A DNA stretch of 6,045 nucleotides from Gemmatimonadota bacterium. GTDB lineage: Bacteria; Latescibacterota; UBA2968; UBA8231. Made by a program: the position numbers and the translations under genes. The stretch covers positions 1 through 6,045 of the forward strand of contig JAPOYQ010000415.1 in NCBI GenBank assembly GCA_026706505.1. Reading direction: 5' to 3'. Positions 1 through 6,045 of the stretch are shown piece after piece; within the stretch, counting starts at the first letter, position 1, and every line of letters starts with the position of its first letter. Under the pieces are notes generated by a model. It ran no database searches. It saw only the letters and a list, made by a program, of their open reading frames with translations, and was not told where the DNA came from.

Positions 1-1
1 T

Positions 2-595
2 GATCCAGCAACCGGCGAAGCGAGTGTTCAACTTGTAATTCCTGATTACTACCCAAGCGGTACTTGGAAACTCAATCATATCCTGATGCAGGATATCGCG
101 TTAAATACTCGGGGTGTGTTTTTCACTGATCCAGGGCATGGTTTACATGACGACCAAATAGTCATTGACGAATTACCAACTTCAATTAATATCAAAACAA
201 CAAATCCGGATACTACCCCGCCCCAATTAGATTTAAATCAAATTACAATTGAGGCTGAGCCGACCAATCCAGCAGCACCAAACGGCGAAACAAGGGTCGA
301 TATTACCTTTAGGATCAAGGACAATATCAGCGGATATAGATCGACGGACATGCTTTTACGCGACCCTCAGGGCGTAGAGCATTTTTTTAGACATCACCGC
401 AACGAGTATTACTACTCTGTCTATTTCCCCGGGGATCCAACGGTTTATAAGACCTACCAAGAGACGATTATTTTGCCGGTCGGCAGCGTCCCTGGTATCT
501 GGGGACTTGCTGAAATGACGGTGTGGGACAAGGCGCAAAACAAGCTACTGGCCGACTTTACCGAGATCGTTCGCTTTGAGGTCGAGACCGCTAGT
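2..595 (+). repeat. Two protein-level Ig-like repeats, 145-codon period
   Basis: The end of one unit (bases 2 to about 205) and one complete unit (about 206-595) share the end motif G-x-W-x-L with an Asp 9 residues after the Trp and an Asn 4 residues after that, at identical spacing: Trp codons at 65 and 500, Asp codons at 92 and 527, Asn codons at 104 and 539. Similarity is at protein level; the DNA has diverged. The second unit starts near a D-T-T-P-P segment, a usual linker before Ig-like or cadherin-like beta sandwiches, and contains 'KDNISGY', a typical loop of such domains. More units probably lie upstream of the window. Confidence 0.6.
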
Positions 596-895
596 GCCAA
601 ACCAGTGGCGATGCCCGATGGCCCGCAATTGCAGCAGAACGCGCCCAATCCGTTCAACAGTCAGACCGTCATTCCGTATTTCCTGCTAGAACCGGGTGCT
701 GCGCGCCTAGAGGTGTTCGCGTTGACCGGGCAGCGAGTGGCGGTCTTGAGTCAGGGGCCGCAGCAGGCAGGCCACTATCGTCTCCACTGGGATGGTCGCG
801 ACCGCGAAGGGCGTCCGTTGGCCAGCGGCGTCTATCTGTATCGACTGGTGACCGCCGAGGACGTTCTCACCCGCAAGCTCATTCTGCTGCGATGA
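2..895 (+). CDS. Secreted Ig-like repeat protein with FlgD-Ig/T9SS-type C-terminal module (5' partial)
   Basis: The frame is open from the left edge (first full codon at base 2) to the TGA at 893-895, so only the C-terminal ~297 residues are present; the ATG at base 86 is internal. Two Ig-like repeats can be aligned without gaps: 'SGTWKL...D.ALN' (bases 56-106) and 'PGIWGL...DKAQN' (bases 491-541), 145 codons apart. Bases ~617-892 encode the familiar terminal module: NPFN at 647-658, a GQRV turn, WDGRD, ASGVYLYRL and a final KLILLR. That pattern matches FlgD-like Ig / type IX secretion type-A sorting domains found at the C-termini of exported proteins. I infer export through the missing N-terminus and surface attachment or release; the function of the lost part cannot be read. 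GC content rises from about 44% (bases 1-300) to about 63% (last 300 bases) by hand count. It could equally be an adhesin, a secreted hydrolase or a structural protein. Confidence 0.85.
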   Translation, partial: DPATGEASVQLVIPDYYPSGTWKLNHILMQDIALNTRGVFFTDPGHGLHDDQIVIDELPTSINIKTTNPDTTPPQLDLNQITIEAEPTNPAAPNGETRVDITFRIKDNISGYRSTDMLLRDPQGVEHFFRHHRNEYYYSVYFPGDPTVYKTYQETIILPVGSVPGIWGLAEMTVWDKAQNKLLADFTEIVRFEVETASAKPVAMPDGPQLQQNAPNPFNSQTVIPYFLLEPGAARLEVFALTGQRVAVLSQGPQQAGHYRLHWDGRDREGRPLASGVYLYRLVTAEDVLTRKLILLR

Positions 896-905
896 GCGGA
901 CTGCC

Positions 906-3900
906 TTGAATTACTCAAGAAACTGGCGACTCTCATCCCCTCCCCCCGAACTGGACGGTTCCCTTAACTGTTTAGGATATAGCGGTGACAATGCGCCAAG
1001 TGAGCAAGCCTCTGGGCTTCGGTGCCTAGGGGCTTTTCTTTTGCCGCTCCTGTTAGCCCTGCTCGCGAGCCCGGCGCTTGCCGCCGAGTCCGAGCGGGAA
1101 GGGCGGCTGCGGCACACGGTGGAGACACTCTCCGCACCTGACTCGCGGATGACGGGCTATCCGGGGGCTGCGGTAGCCCGTGAGTGGCTGATCGCCGAGT
1201 TAGGGAGTTTGGGGGTAGCAGAGATCTATCGGCACGAGTTCCCGGTGTTGGTGCCGATGGACGAGGGATTCTGGCTCGAATGCGCGGGAGAGCGGCTCGA
1301 ATTGTTCGGCGTCTGGCCCAATTTGGTGCGGACGCCAACCCTGCCGACCGAGGGACTTGAGGGTCAGTTGGTGTATGGCGGGGATGGTAGCCGACTCGAA
1401 GGGCAGCCGGTGGCCGGGCGGATCGTTCTCCTCGACTATGTCTCGGGCACAGCTTGGGTGGATGCGTTTCACTTAGGGGCTGCGGCTGTGGTGTTCTTGG
1501 AAGAAGCCGGGGCGCATCGCAAGGAAGCTGAGCAGAAATTCCTCGATGTGCCGGCCGACTTGCCTCGGCTCTATGCGCGCAAAGACGTGGCGGAACGTTT
1601 GCGGGAGCTGGAAAGATCGCGGGCGCAGGTGCGCTTGCGGGGGCGGATGACGTGGCGAGAGGTGACGGCGCAGAATTTGGTCGCCGTGATCCCTGGGCGC
1701 GATGCGACGTTGGGGGAGGAGGTTGTTTTCCTAGCCGCGCACTACGACGCTATGTCGCCGGTGCCTGCGTTAGCGCCGGGGGCCGAGCAGGCTGCGGGTG
1801 CGGCGGCGCTGTTGGAATTGGCGCGGGGATTTGCCGCGCGACCTCCCAAGCGCACGGTCGCGTTGCTGTGGACGGCTGGGCATTTCCAGAACATGGCGGG
1901 GGTGCGCCATTTCGCGCCGCTGTTGCTGGCGGCTGCGGGGCAGCGGGAGGGCGAGGTAGAGGAGACCGCGCTTTTGCGGCGGCTCAGCGCGCTGAAGACG
2001 CGTTTATTGCTGTGGATGGCCGGGCACTTCCAGAACATGGCGGGGATGCGCCATTTTGCGCCGTTGTTGCTGGCGGCTGCAGGGCAGCGGGAGGGTGAGG
2101 TGGAGGATAACGCGCTTTTGCAGCGGCTCAGTGCGCTGAAGACGCGTTTTTTTGTGGGCTTGGATCTGTCGTCGCACAGTCCGCGGCTCGGGGCGTTCAG
2201 GCCGACAGAGCCGTATCGCGTCTCCTTGCTCCCGCCGCCGATCACCGAGCGGTTGTTAAAGTTAGTAACGGCGTACGAGGATTCCGCGTTGGGGGGTAAG
2301 CGGGTGCTGGTCAATGGCCTGAAGCAGGACTTTGCCCGCCAGGGTTTAGGGGGAATGAGCCTGACGGTGCCATTGGATGCGTCTGTCGCGGCCCTCACCG
2401 GATGCCCGGCGTTGGCCTTTTGCACGGTCAACGACAGCCGCGCTCGCTTTGACGCGCCCGACGATGATCCCGAGGCGGTGCGCTTTGACTGGTTGGGAGA
2501 TCAAGTTGCTCTACTGCAGGGCGTGCTGCCCGCACTTATTGACGATCCTGAGTTGGAGCCGTGGGCTTGGGGCAACGATGCGTTTGGCACCATTCGCGGG
2601 GAGGTGGTTCACTACGGGCCGCGCAGCTATCTGCCGGATCAGCCTACGGCTGGGGCGTTGGTGCGGGTGCGGCTGCGCCATCCGACGTTGGCTGGGGTGC
2701 GGCCTGATTTTTGGGCCGCGGTGGATGATTCGGGGCGGTTTGCCATTCCCGGGGTTGAATCGGGTATCATCTACACGAAGCCGGTGCGGTTGGAGGCGTA
2801 TCGGCTCGATGCGGAGACTGGGGCGGTGACGGATGCGCCGGACTGGGGGATCAATGGGGAGCGCAAGTTGCCGGGGCGCGCGCTGACGGTGACGATGGAT
2901 GGCGCCGAGGAAGAGGAGCAGATCGTCACTGCACCGCTGCGGGGGACGACGCTGTTTGGGATTTTTGATCCGCGCAACTTGTTGACCTTGGAGCGGGTGC
3001 AAGCCGTTGACGCGGCGCTGGAAGCCGAGCCGGTGGTGTACGGGGCCTGCCTGCCGCTGACGGCTCCGGAAATGGAGTTGTTCAGCTATGTGAATCGGGT
3101 GGGGTCGTGGACGGAGCCGGTCGCCGTGATTTTTACCCAGCCTAACGAGCGGTTCAAGGCCGTGATGGCAACGGGCCGCTATGGGTTGGGGCGACGCCTG
3201 CTGTTGCTCAATGGGACGGAGGATGTTCCGAGCGGGGTAGGCTATGCGGTCGATGGGAAGGGGCGCATCGCGGAGACGGTGTATCGGGTGGCTGCTGATA
3301 TGCACACGCTCAATGGCGAGCGGATTGACCGGCTGGAGCGACACGGCGTGCGCAATGGGCGGTTGGCGGCCTTTCACGAGCGGTCGGCTGGACTACTGGC
3401 AGAGGCAGCAGTGGCGCGCGCCGAGCATCGGCACCGAGATTTTGTCGATCGGGCGCGGCGCGCTTGGGCACTGGCTGCGGCAGCCTATCGGGACGTGGAG
3501 CGGACGCAAGCTGGGGTGGTGCAGGGGGCGCTCTTTTTGTTGGCCGTGCTGATTCCCTTTGCCCACTTTGCCGAGCGGTTGGCGTTTGGGTTTGCCGATT
3601 TGCGGCGGCAGGTATTTGGGTATTTCGCGCTCTTTCTCATTGGCTTTGTCGCCCTGCGCTACGTGCATCCGGCCTTTGAGTTGTCTATTTCGCCAGCGAT
3701 CATCTTGCTCGGTTTCGTCATCTTGGCGTTGGGGATTTTGGTCACGTTTTTGGGGATGTCGCGGTTGAACCGGGAGTTACAGGCGTTGGGTGCTAGGCGT
3801 GGACAGGTCGCGGTGCAGCGGTCGGGTGCGGTGTTGACTTCGGTGGCCGTGGGGTTGGCGCATTTGCGGCGACGGCCGTGGCGCACGGGGCTGACTTGCG

Positions 3901-5540
3901 CGACGCTGGTGCTGTTGACCTTTTCCGTGCTGTCCTTCACGTCGATTCGCGCTGCGCTGCACACGAATTGGATTCCGATTGGCGAGGACGCGGCGTACGA
4001 GGGCGCGTTGGTGCGGATGCCGGGCTGGCAGGCTATGGAGATGGAAGGCTACGATCTGTTGCGCGATTGGTTTGGCGACGACCAGGTCGCGCCTCGGGCG
4101 TGGATGTCCATAAGATCGCTGGCGTCGTCCTACCGAGTCGAGCGGGATGACGCGGAGGAGCGAGCGGTTGGGGTCTGGGGGTTTGTCGGGGTAGTGGCGC
4201 AAGAGGAGGATTTGCTCGGGCCGGAGGTGGTAGCTGGGCGGTGGCTGCGGCCCGGGGAAGAGGACGCCTGTCTGTTGCCGGTGGGATTGGCGGATTCTTT
4301 GGGGGTCAGCACAGAAGGATTGGAGCAGGAGCGAGTGCGGGTTTTTGGGGAAGTGTTTCGGGTTGTTGGGTTGCTTGCAGATGACGCGCTGGACCGGCTC
4401 GATCTGAACGGCGAGCCGCTGACCCCGTTAGATCCAGAGGCGCAGCAGCCCTCAGAAGCGGCCGTGGGACGTGAACAGGGGGGGAAATTGCGGCCGTTTG
4501 CCCATTTGCCTGCGTCGGCGACTCCGGTCTTGCCGTTTGCCGCGCTGATGCGATGGGAGGGGGTGCGGCTGGCGTCGGTGGGGATTCGGTTGGATGGGGG
4601 CACGGAAGAGGCTCGCAGCGCGCTGATAGAGCTGGCGGAGACGTTGGATTTGAACTTGTTCGCCGGTCTCGGAGGACAACGCTTGCTAGTCAATTCGGTT
4701 GGGGTGGCGTCGGTGTCGGGATGGGGATCGCTGATCGTGCCGCTGCTGATCGCTGGGTTGATCGTGTTCAACACCATGCTCGGGGCCGTGTACGAGCGGA
4801 CGCAGGAAATCGGCACCTTTAACGCGGTTGGCTTAGCCCCCGGGCACGTTAGCGGACTGTTCATGGCGGAGGCGGTGGCTTTGGGTGTGGTCGGCACGGT
4901 CGCAGGGTATTTGCTAGGGCAAGGCGCGGCGCAGCTTTTGAGTCAAGGGGGCTTTTTGCCCGGTTTGGAGTTGAACTACTCGTCGCTGGGGGCGGTGCTC
5001 ACCGTCGGCGCGATTGCGCTGTTGGTGGTGGCGTCGGCGCTCTATCCGGCGCGCATGGCCGGACGGATCTGCACGCCGGGGATTGAACGGCGGTGGAAGC
5101 TGCCGGTCGTCAAGGGCGAGCATTTGCGCGTGCAACTGCCCTTCTCGCTGGCGCGGCGCGAAGCCCTCGGCATGGCGGCGTTCCAAGCAGAATCGTGGGC
5201 GGCCAATCAGGAGCAGTCGATTGGGGCGGGATTTTACGTCGAAGCTTTGCAGGTGGAGAAGGAGGGAGAAAAGGTGCGCGTGGCGGCGCGGGTGTGGTTG
5301 GCTCCGTTTGACCAAGGCGTGGTGCAAGAGACCGCGATGGAGATAGAGCCGGGGGCAGACCCGAACTATTGCGATATTCACGTTGATTTGACGTTGGAGG
5401 CTGGGGATCTGGCGACGTGGCAGCGGGTGGTGCGCACTTTTTTGGACGATGTGCGCAAGCAGTTTTTGATCTGGCGCACCTTGGACGTGGATAGCCGTCG
5501 CTACTACGCCGAGCAGTTGCCGCAGTGGGAGCGGGGCTGA
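906..5540 (+). CDS. Giant M28-peptidase-like / FtsX-MacB permease fusion, peptidase site probably inactive
   Basis: A 1544-codon frame if started at TTG 906; there is no in-frame ATG before base 1149 (residue 82), so the start is uncertain, and residues 1-40 do not look like protein. Domains in order (numbered from TTG 906): signal peptide (h-region ~43-53, ALA|AE at ~59/60); M28-like ectodomain ~66-550 with an inserted PA-like region ('GRIVLLDYVSG...LGAAAVVFLEE'); carboxypeptidase-regulatory-like beta domain ~562-660 ('DDSGRFAIPGV'); beta-rich region to ~800; Ala/Arg/Glu-rich helical stalk 802-870; three membrane segments ~872-889, 903-917 and 930-949; then a FtsX/MacB unit with TM 996-1014, extracytoplasmic domain ~1015-1261, and TMs 1275-1294, 1318-1338 and 1361-1380, including 'ERTQEIGTFNAVG' at 1297-1309. 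A soluble domain, predicted cytoplasmic, occupies 1388-1544. The M28 site keeps HYD (H279) and the Asp of 'LDLSS' (D420), but the 'DN' motif reads E294-Q295, the 'EE' pair is replaced by 'GHFQ' (325-328), and the last His is not found near 'RFDAPDD' (514-520). I infer an ABC-type permease bearing a non-catalytic, ligand- or peptidoglycan-binding ectodomain. The substrate is unknown and no partner ATPase is in the window. Confidence 0.85.
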   Translation: MNYSRNWRLSSPPPELDGSLNCLGYSGDNAPSEQASGLRCLGAFLLPLLLALLASPALAAESEREGRLRHTVETLSAPDSRMTGYPGAAVAREWLIAELGSLGVAEIYRHEFPVLVPMDEGFWLECAGERLELFGVWPNLVRTPTLPTEGLEGQLVYGGDGSRLEGQPVAGRIVLLDYVSGTAWVDAFHLGAAAVVFLEEAGAHRKEAEQKFLDVPADLPRLYARKDVAERLRELERSRAQVRLRGRMTWREVTAQNLVAVIPGRDATLGEEVVFLAAHYDAMSPVPALAPGAEQAAGAAALLELARGFAARPPKRTVALLWTAGHFQNMAGVRHFAPLLLAAAGQREGEVEETALLRRLSALKTRLLLWMAGHFQNMAGMRHFAPLLLAAAGQREGEVEDNALLQRLSALKTRFFVGLDLSSHSPRLGAFRPTEPYRVSLLPPPITERLLKLVTAYEDSALGGKRVLVNGLKQDFARQGLGGMSLTVPLDASVAALTGCPALAFCTVNDSRARFDAPDDDPEAVRFDWLGDQVALLQGVLPALIDDPELEPWAWGNDAFGTIRGEVVHYGPRSYLPDQPTAGALVRVRLRHPTLAGVRPDFWAAVDDSGRFAIPGVESGIIYTKPVRLEAYRLDAETGAVTDAPDWGINGERKLPGRALTVTMDGAEEEEQIVTAPLRGTTLFGIFDPRNLLTLERVQAVDAALEAEPVVYGACLPLTAPEMELFSYVNRVGSWTEPVAVIFTQPNERFKAVMATGRYGLGRRLLLLNGTEDVPSGVGYAVDGKGRIAETVYRVAADMHTLNGERIDRLERHGVRNGRLAAFHERSAGLLAEAAVARAEHRHRDFVDRARRAWALAAAAYRDVERTQAGVVQGALFLLAVLIPFAHFAERLAFGFADLRRQVFGYFALFLIGFVALRYVHPAFELSISPAIILLGFVILALGILVTFLGMSRLNRELQALGARRGQVAVQRSGAVLTSVAVGLAHLRRRPWRTGLTCATLVLLTFSVLSFTSIRAALHTNWIPIGEDAAYEGALVRMPGWQAMEMEGYDLLRDWFGDDQVAPRAWMSIRSLASSYRVERDDAEERAVGVWGFVGVVAQEEDLLGPEVVAGRWLRPGEEDACLLPVGLADSLGVSTEGLEQERVRVFGEVFRVVGLLADDALDRLDLNGEPLTPLDPEAQQPSEAAVGREQGGKLRPFAHLPASATPVLPFAALMRWEGVRLASVGIRLDGGTEEARSALIELAETLDLNLFAGLGGQRLLVNSVGVASVSGWGSLIVPLLIAGLIVFNTMLGAVYERTQEIGTFNAVGLAPGHVSGLFMAEAVALGVVGTVAGYLLGQGAAQLLSQGGFLPGLELNYSSLGAVLTVGAIALLVVASALYPARMAGRICTPGIERRWKLPVVKGEHLRVQLPFSLARREALGMAAFQAESWAANQEQSIGAGFYVEALQVEKEGEKVRVAARVWLAPFDQGVVQETAMEIEPGADPNYCDIHVDLTLEAGDLATWQRVVRTFLDDVRKQFLIWRTLDVDSRRYYAEQLPQWERG
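1006..1040 (+). terminator. Intrinsic-terminator-like hairpin with T-tract
   Basis: The left arm AAGCCTCTGGGC (1006-1017) pairs along its whole 12-base length with GCCTAGGGGCTT (1024-1035), with two G-U wobbles and a 6-base TTCGGT loop. TTCTTTT (1034-1040, overlapping the end of the stem) provides the U-rich tail. This is the standard form of a rho-independent terminator for plus-strand transcription and would suit the end of the upstream secreted-protein gene, whose stop is 110 bases earlier. The problem is that it lies inside the long open frame of the next gene, just before the hydrophobic core of its signal peptide. It is therefore either a true terminator with gene 2 starting later or transcribed separately, an attenuator, or a chance structure in coding sequence. 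Confidence 0.5.
1863..2150 (+). repeat. In-frame 144-bp tandem duplication (2 copies, ~90% identical)
   Basis: Copy 1 (1863-2006) and copy 2 (2007-2150) are adjacent, exactly 144 bases (48 codons) each, and differ at 14 positions by hand comparison. Six of the differences change the residue (T/M, V/M, E/D, T/N, R/Q, L/F) and eight are silent. Each copy encodes 'AGHFQNMAG(V/M)RHFAPLL' followed by an acidic helical stretch ending 'RLSALKTR'. The duplicated unit covers the strand and loop that in M28 peptidases carries the Glu-Glu catalytic pair, so the protein has two copies of the degenerate active-site loop before the 'LDLSS' strand. Length preservation and the excess of silent changes suggest both copies are maintained, with some age since duplication. 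Confidence 0.95.
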
Positions 5541-5543
5541 ACG

Positions 5544-6045
5544 TTACGCGGGAACTGGAAAATCGGGCTTGCCATAGACCATGTTGTGAAACACCTGCCA
5601 AAAGGATTCGCCTTTGCACCGAATCGTAACGTCATCTACGCGCTCAACCCCTTCTGGCACGGAAAGATGGTTGGGGTCGGGGTGCGTTACTTCCACCACC
5701 GCCGGACGTTTTGCAATGAGCGGTTCGATGTTTTCGGCGACCGCGATGGCTTCCTGAACGCGCGTCTTAATCAGGGCGCGGGCGTCTGTTGGTGCCATGT
5801 GAAGGGCGCATAATTCTCCTAGGCCTTCTTTTACAGGTGCGGTGACAATGCCGCTGACCCAGCGCTCGGATTCGGTACATGCGTGCAGATCGCCCGCTGT
5901 AAAGACCCAGGGAATGCCCAGATGACCACACAAATACGCCGCCATTTCCATCTCGCCGACTTCGGCACCATTGACGCGATAGACCATATCGCGGCTCATT
6001 GAATGGGCGAGGCATCCGTTGGGCGTGCCGGTCATTGCATGCATA
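5544..6045 (-). CDS. M55-family D-aminopeptidase (DppA-like), N-terminus beyond window
   Basis: This minus-strand frame ends at TAA (5546-5544) and is open to the right edge; 166 residues are visible of a family usually about 270 long. M55 enzymes are zinc-dependent D-aminopeptidases that release N-terminal D-residues from short peptides; B. subtilis DppA is the type member. The visible part begins within the diagnostic 'HAMTGTPNG...AHS' motif. Counting from the Met at 6044, H2 and E31 ('GAEVGEMEM') fall at the spacing of DppA metal ligands His104 and Glu133, and H14 is near the position of its catalytic His115. The 'FTAGDLHACTESE' segment, the 'PVKEGLG' strand and the C-terminal 'PEGVERVDDVTIR' all fit. 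The apparent ATG at 6044 is internal, not the start. The residues visible look catalytically competent. It converges on the FtsX fusion gene with 3 bp between stops and is in another operon; the remaining metal ligands lie outside the window. Confidence 0.9.
   Translation of the reverse strand, partial: MHAMTGTPNGCLAHSMSRDMVYRVNGAEVGEMEMAAYLCGHLGIPWVFTAGDLHACTESERWVSGIVTAPVKEGLGELCALHMAPTDARALIKTRVQEAIAVAENIEPLIAKRPAVVEVTHPDPNHLSVPEGVERVDDVTIRCKGESFWQVFHNMVYGKPDFPVPA

Noticed and set aside
86..88. ATG 86 as the start of the first gene
   Set aside because: The frame is open to the window edge and the preceding codons encode the start of a recognisable Ig-like repeat end.
960..1040. Riboswitch (c-di-GMP-I-like 'AAGCC...GG' pieces)
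   Set aside because: The short resemblance is not backed by the conserved GEMM core or its two-helix arrangement; the structure is explained by a single hairpin.
1652..2098. Plus-strand alternate-frame ORF with Gly/Ala-rich repeat
   Set aside because: It overlaps the M28-like domain out of frame; its apparent internal repeat is just the 144-bp duplication read in another frame.
1863..2150. CRISPR or satellite-type array
   Set aside because: Only two contiguous copies with no spacers, in frame in a protein-coding gene.
2511..3377. Long antisense open frame (288 codons, minus strand)
   Set aside because: It lies wholly opposite the well-supported fusion gene; its Arg/Pro/His-rich translation is typical of a mirror frame of GC-skewed coding DNA and shows no domain.
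4130..4897. Antisense open frame of 255 codons, minus strand
   Set aside because: It is opposite the MacB-like and FtsX core region; low-complexity Ser/Thr/Pro content, no motif, explained by base skew.
6042..6044. ATG at 6044 (minus) as the M55 start
   Set aside because: It falls inside the conserved HA-GT-G motif, roughly 100 residues into a normal M55 protein.

Overview
The window (about 60% GC over most of its length) comes from an uncultured-type bacterium with a secreted-protein-rich envelope. Two traits suggest a Poribacteria/Latescibacteria/Hydrogenedentes-like lineage. One is a secreted protein ending in an 'NPFN...ASGVYLYRL...KLILLR' FlgD-Ig/T9SS-type C-terminal module. The other is a giant M28-like/FtsX fusion. 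This taxonomic placement is inference from remembered family distributions, not a search result.

Layout. (1) Bases 2-895, plus strand: the 3' end of a large secreted multi-repeat Ig-like protein that runs off the left edge and ends in a C-terminal sorting/anchoring module. (2) Bases 896-1040: a short junction with a poorly coding-like extension of the next ORF, a 12-bp hairpin followed by a T-tract that looks like an intrinsic terminator, and an out-of-frame ATG whose peptide would complete a signal peptide if one base were added. The true start of gene 2 is therefore uncertain. (3) Up to base 5540, plus strand: one very large gene (1544 codons if read from TTG 906). It encodes a signal peptide, a degenerate M28 peptidase-like ectodomain with an embedded PA-like region and an internal 144-bp tandem duplication, a carboxypeptidase-regulatory-like beta domain, a helical stalk, three extra membrane segments, a complete FtsX/MacB-type permease and an unrecognised C-terminal domain. 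(4) Bases 5544-6045, minus strand: the C-terminal part of an M55 (DppA-type) D-aminopeptidase, convergent with gene 2 and separated from it by only 3 bp.

How the genes may work together. Gene 2 looks like a membrane machine in which an ABC-type FtsX permease carries a large extracytoplasmic domain derived from an M28 peptidase that has probably lost catalysis. No ABC ATPase is visible in the window. Gene 1 would be an exported surface or extracellular protein. The M55 enzyme is oriented against gene 2 and belongs to a different transcription unit, so a shared pathway in D-amino-acid peptide or cell-wall turnover is only a guess. No RNA gene, CRISPR array, insertion sequence or other mobile element was seen.
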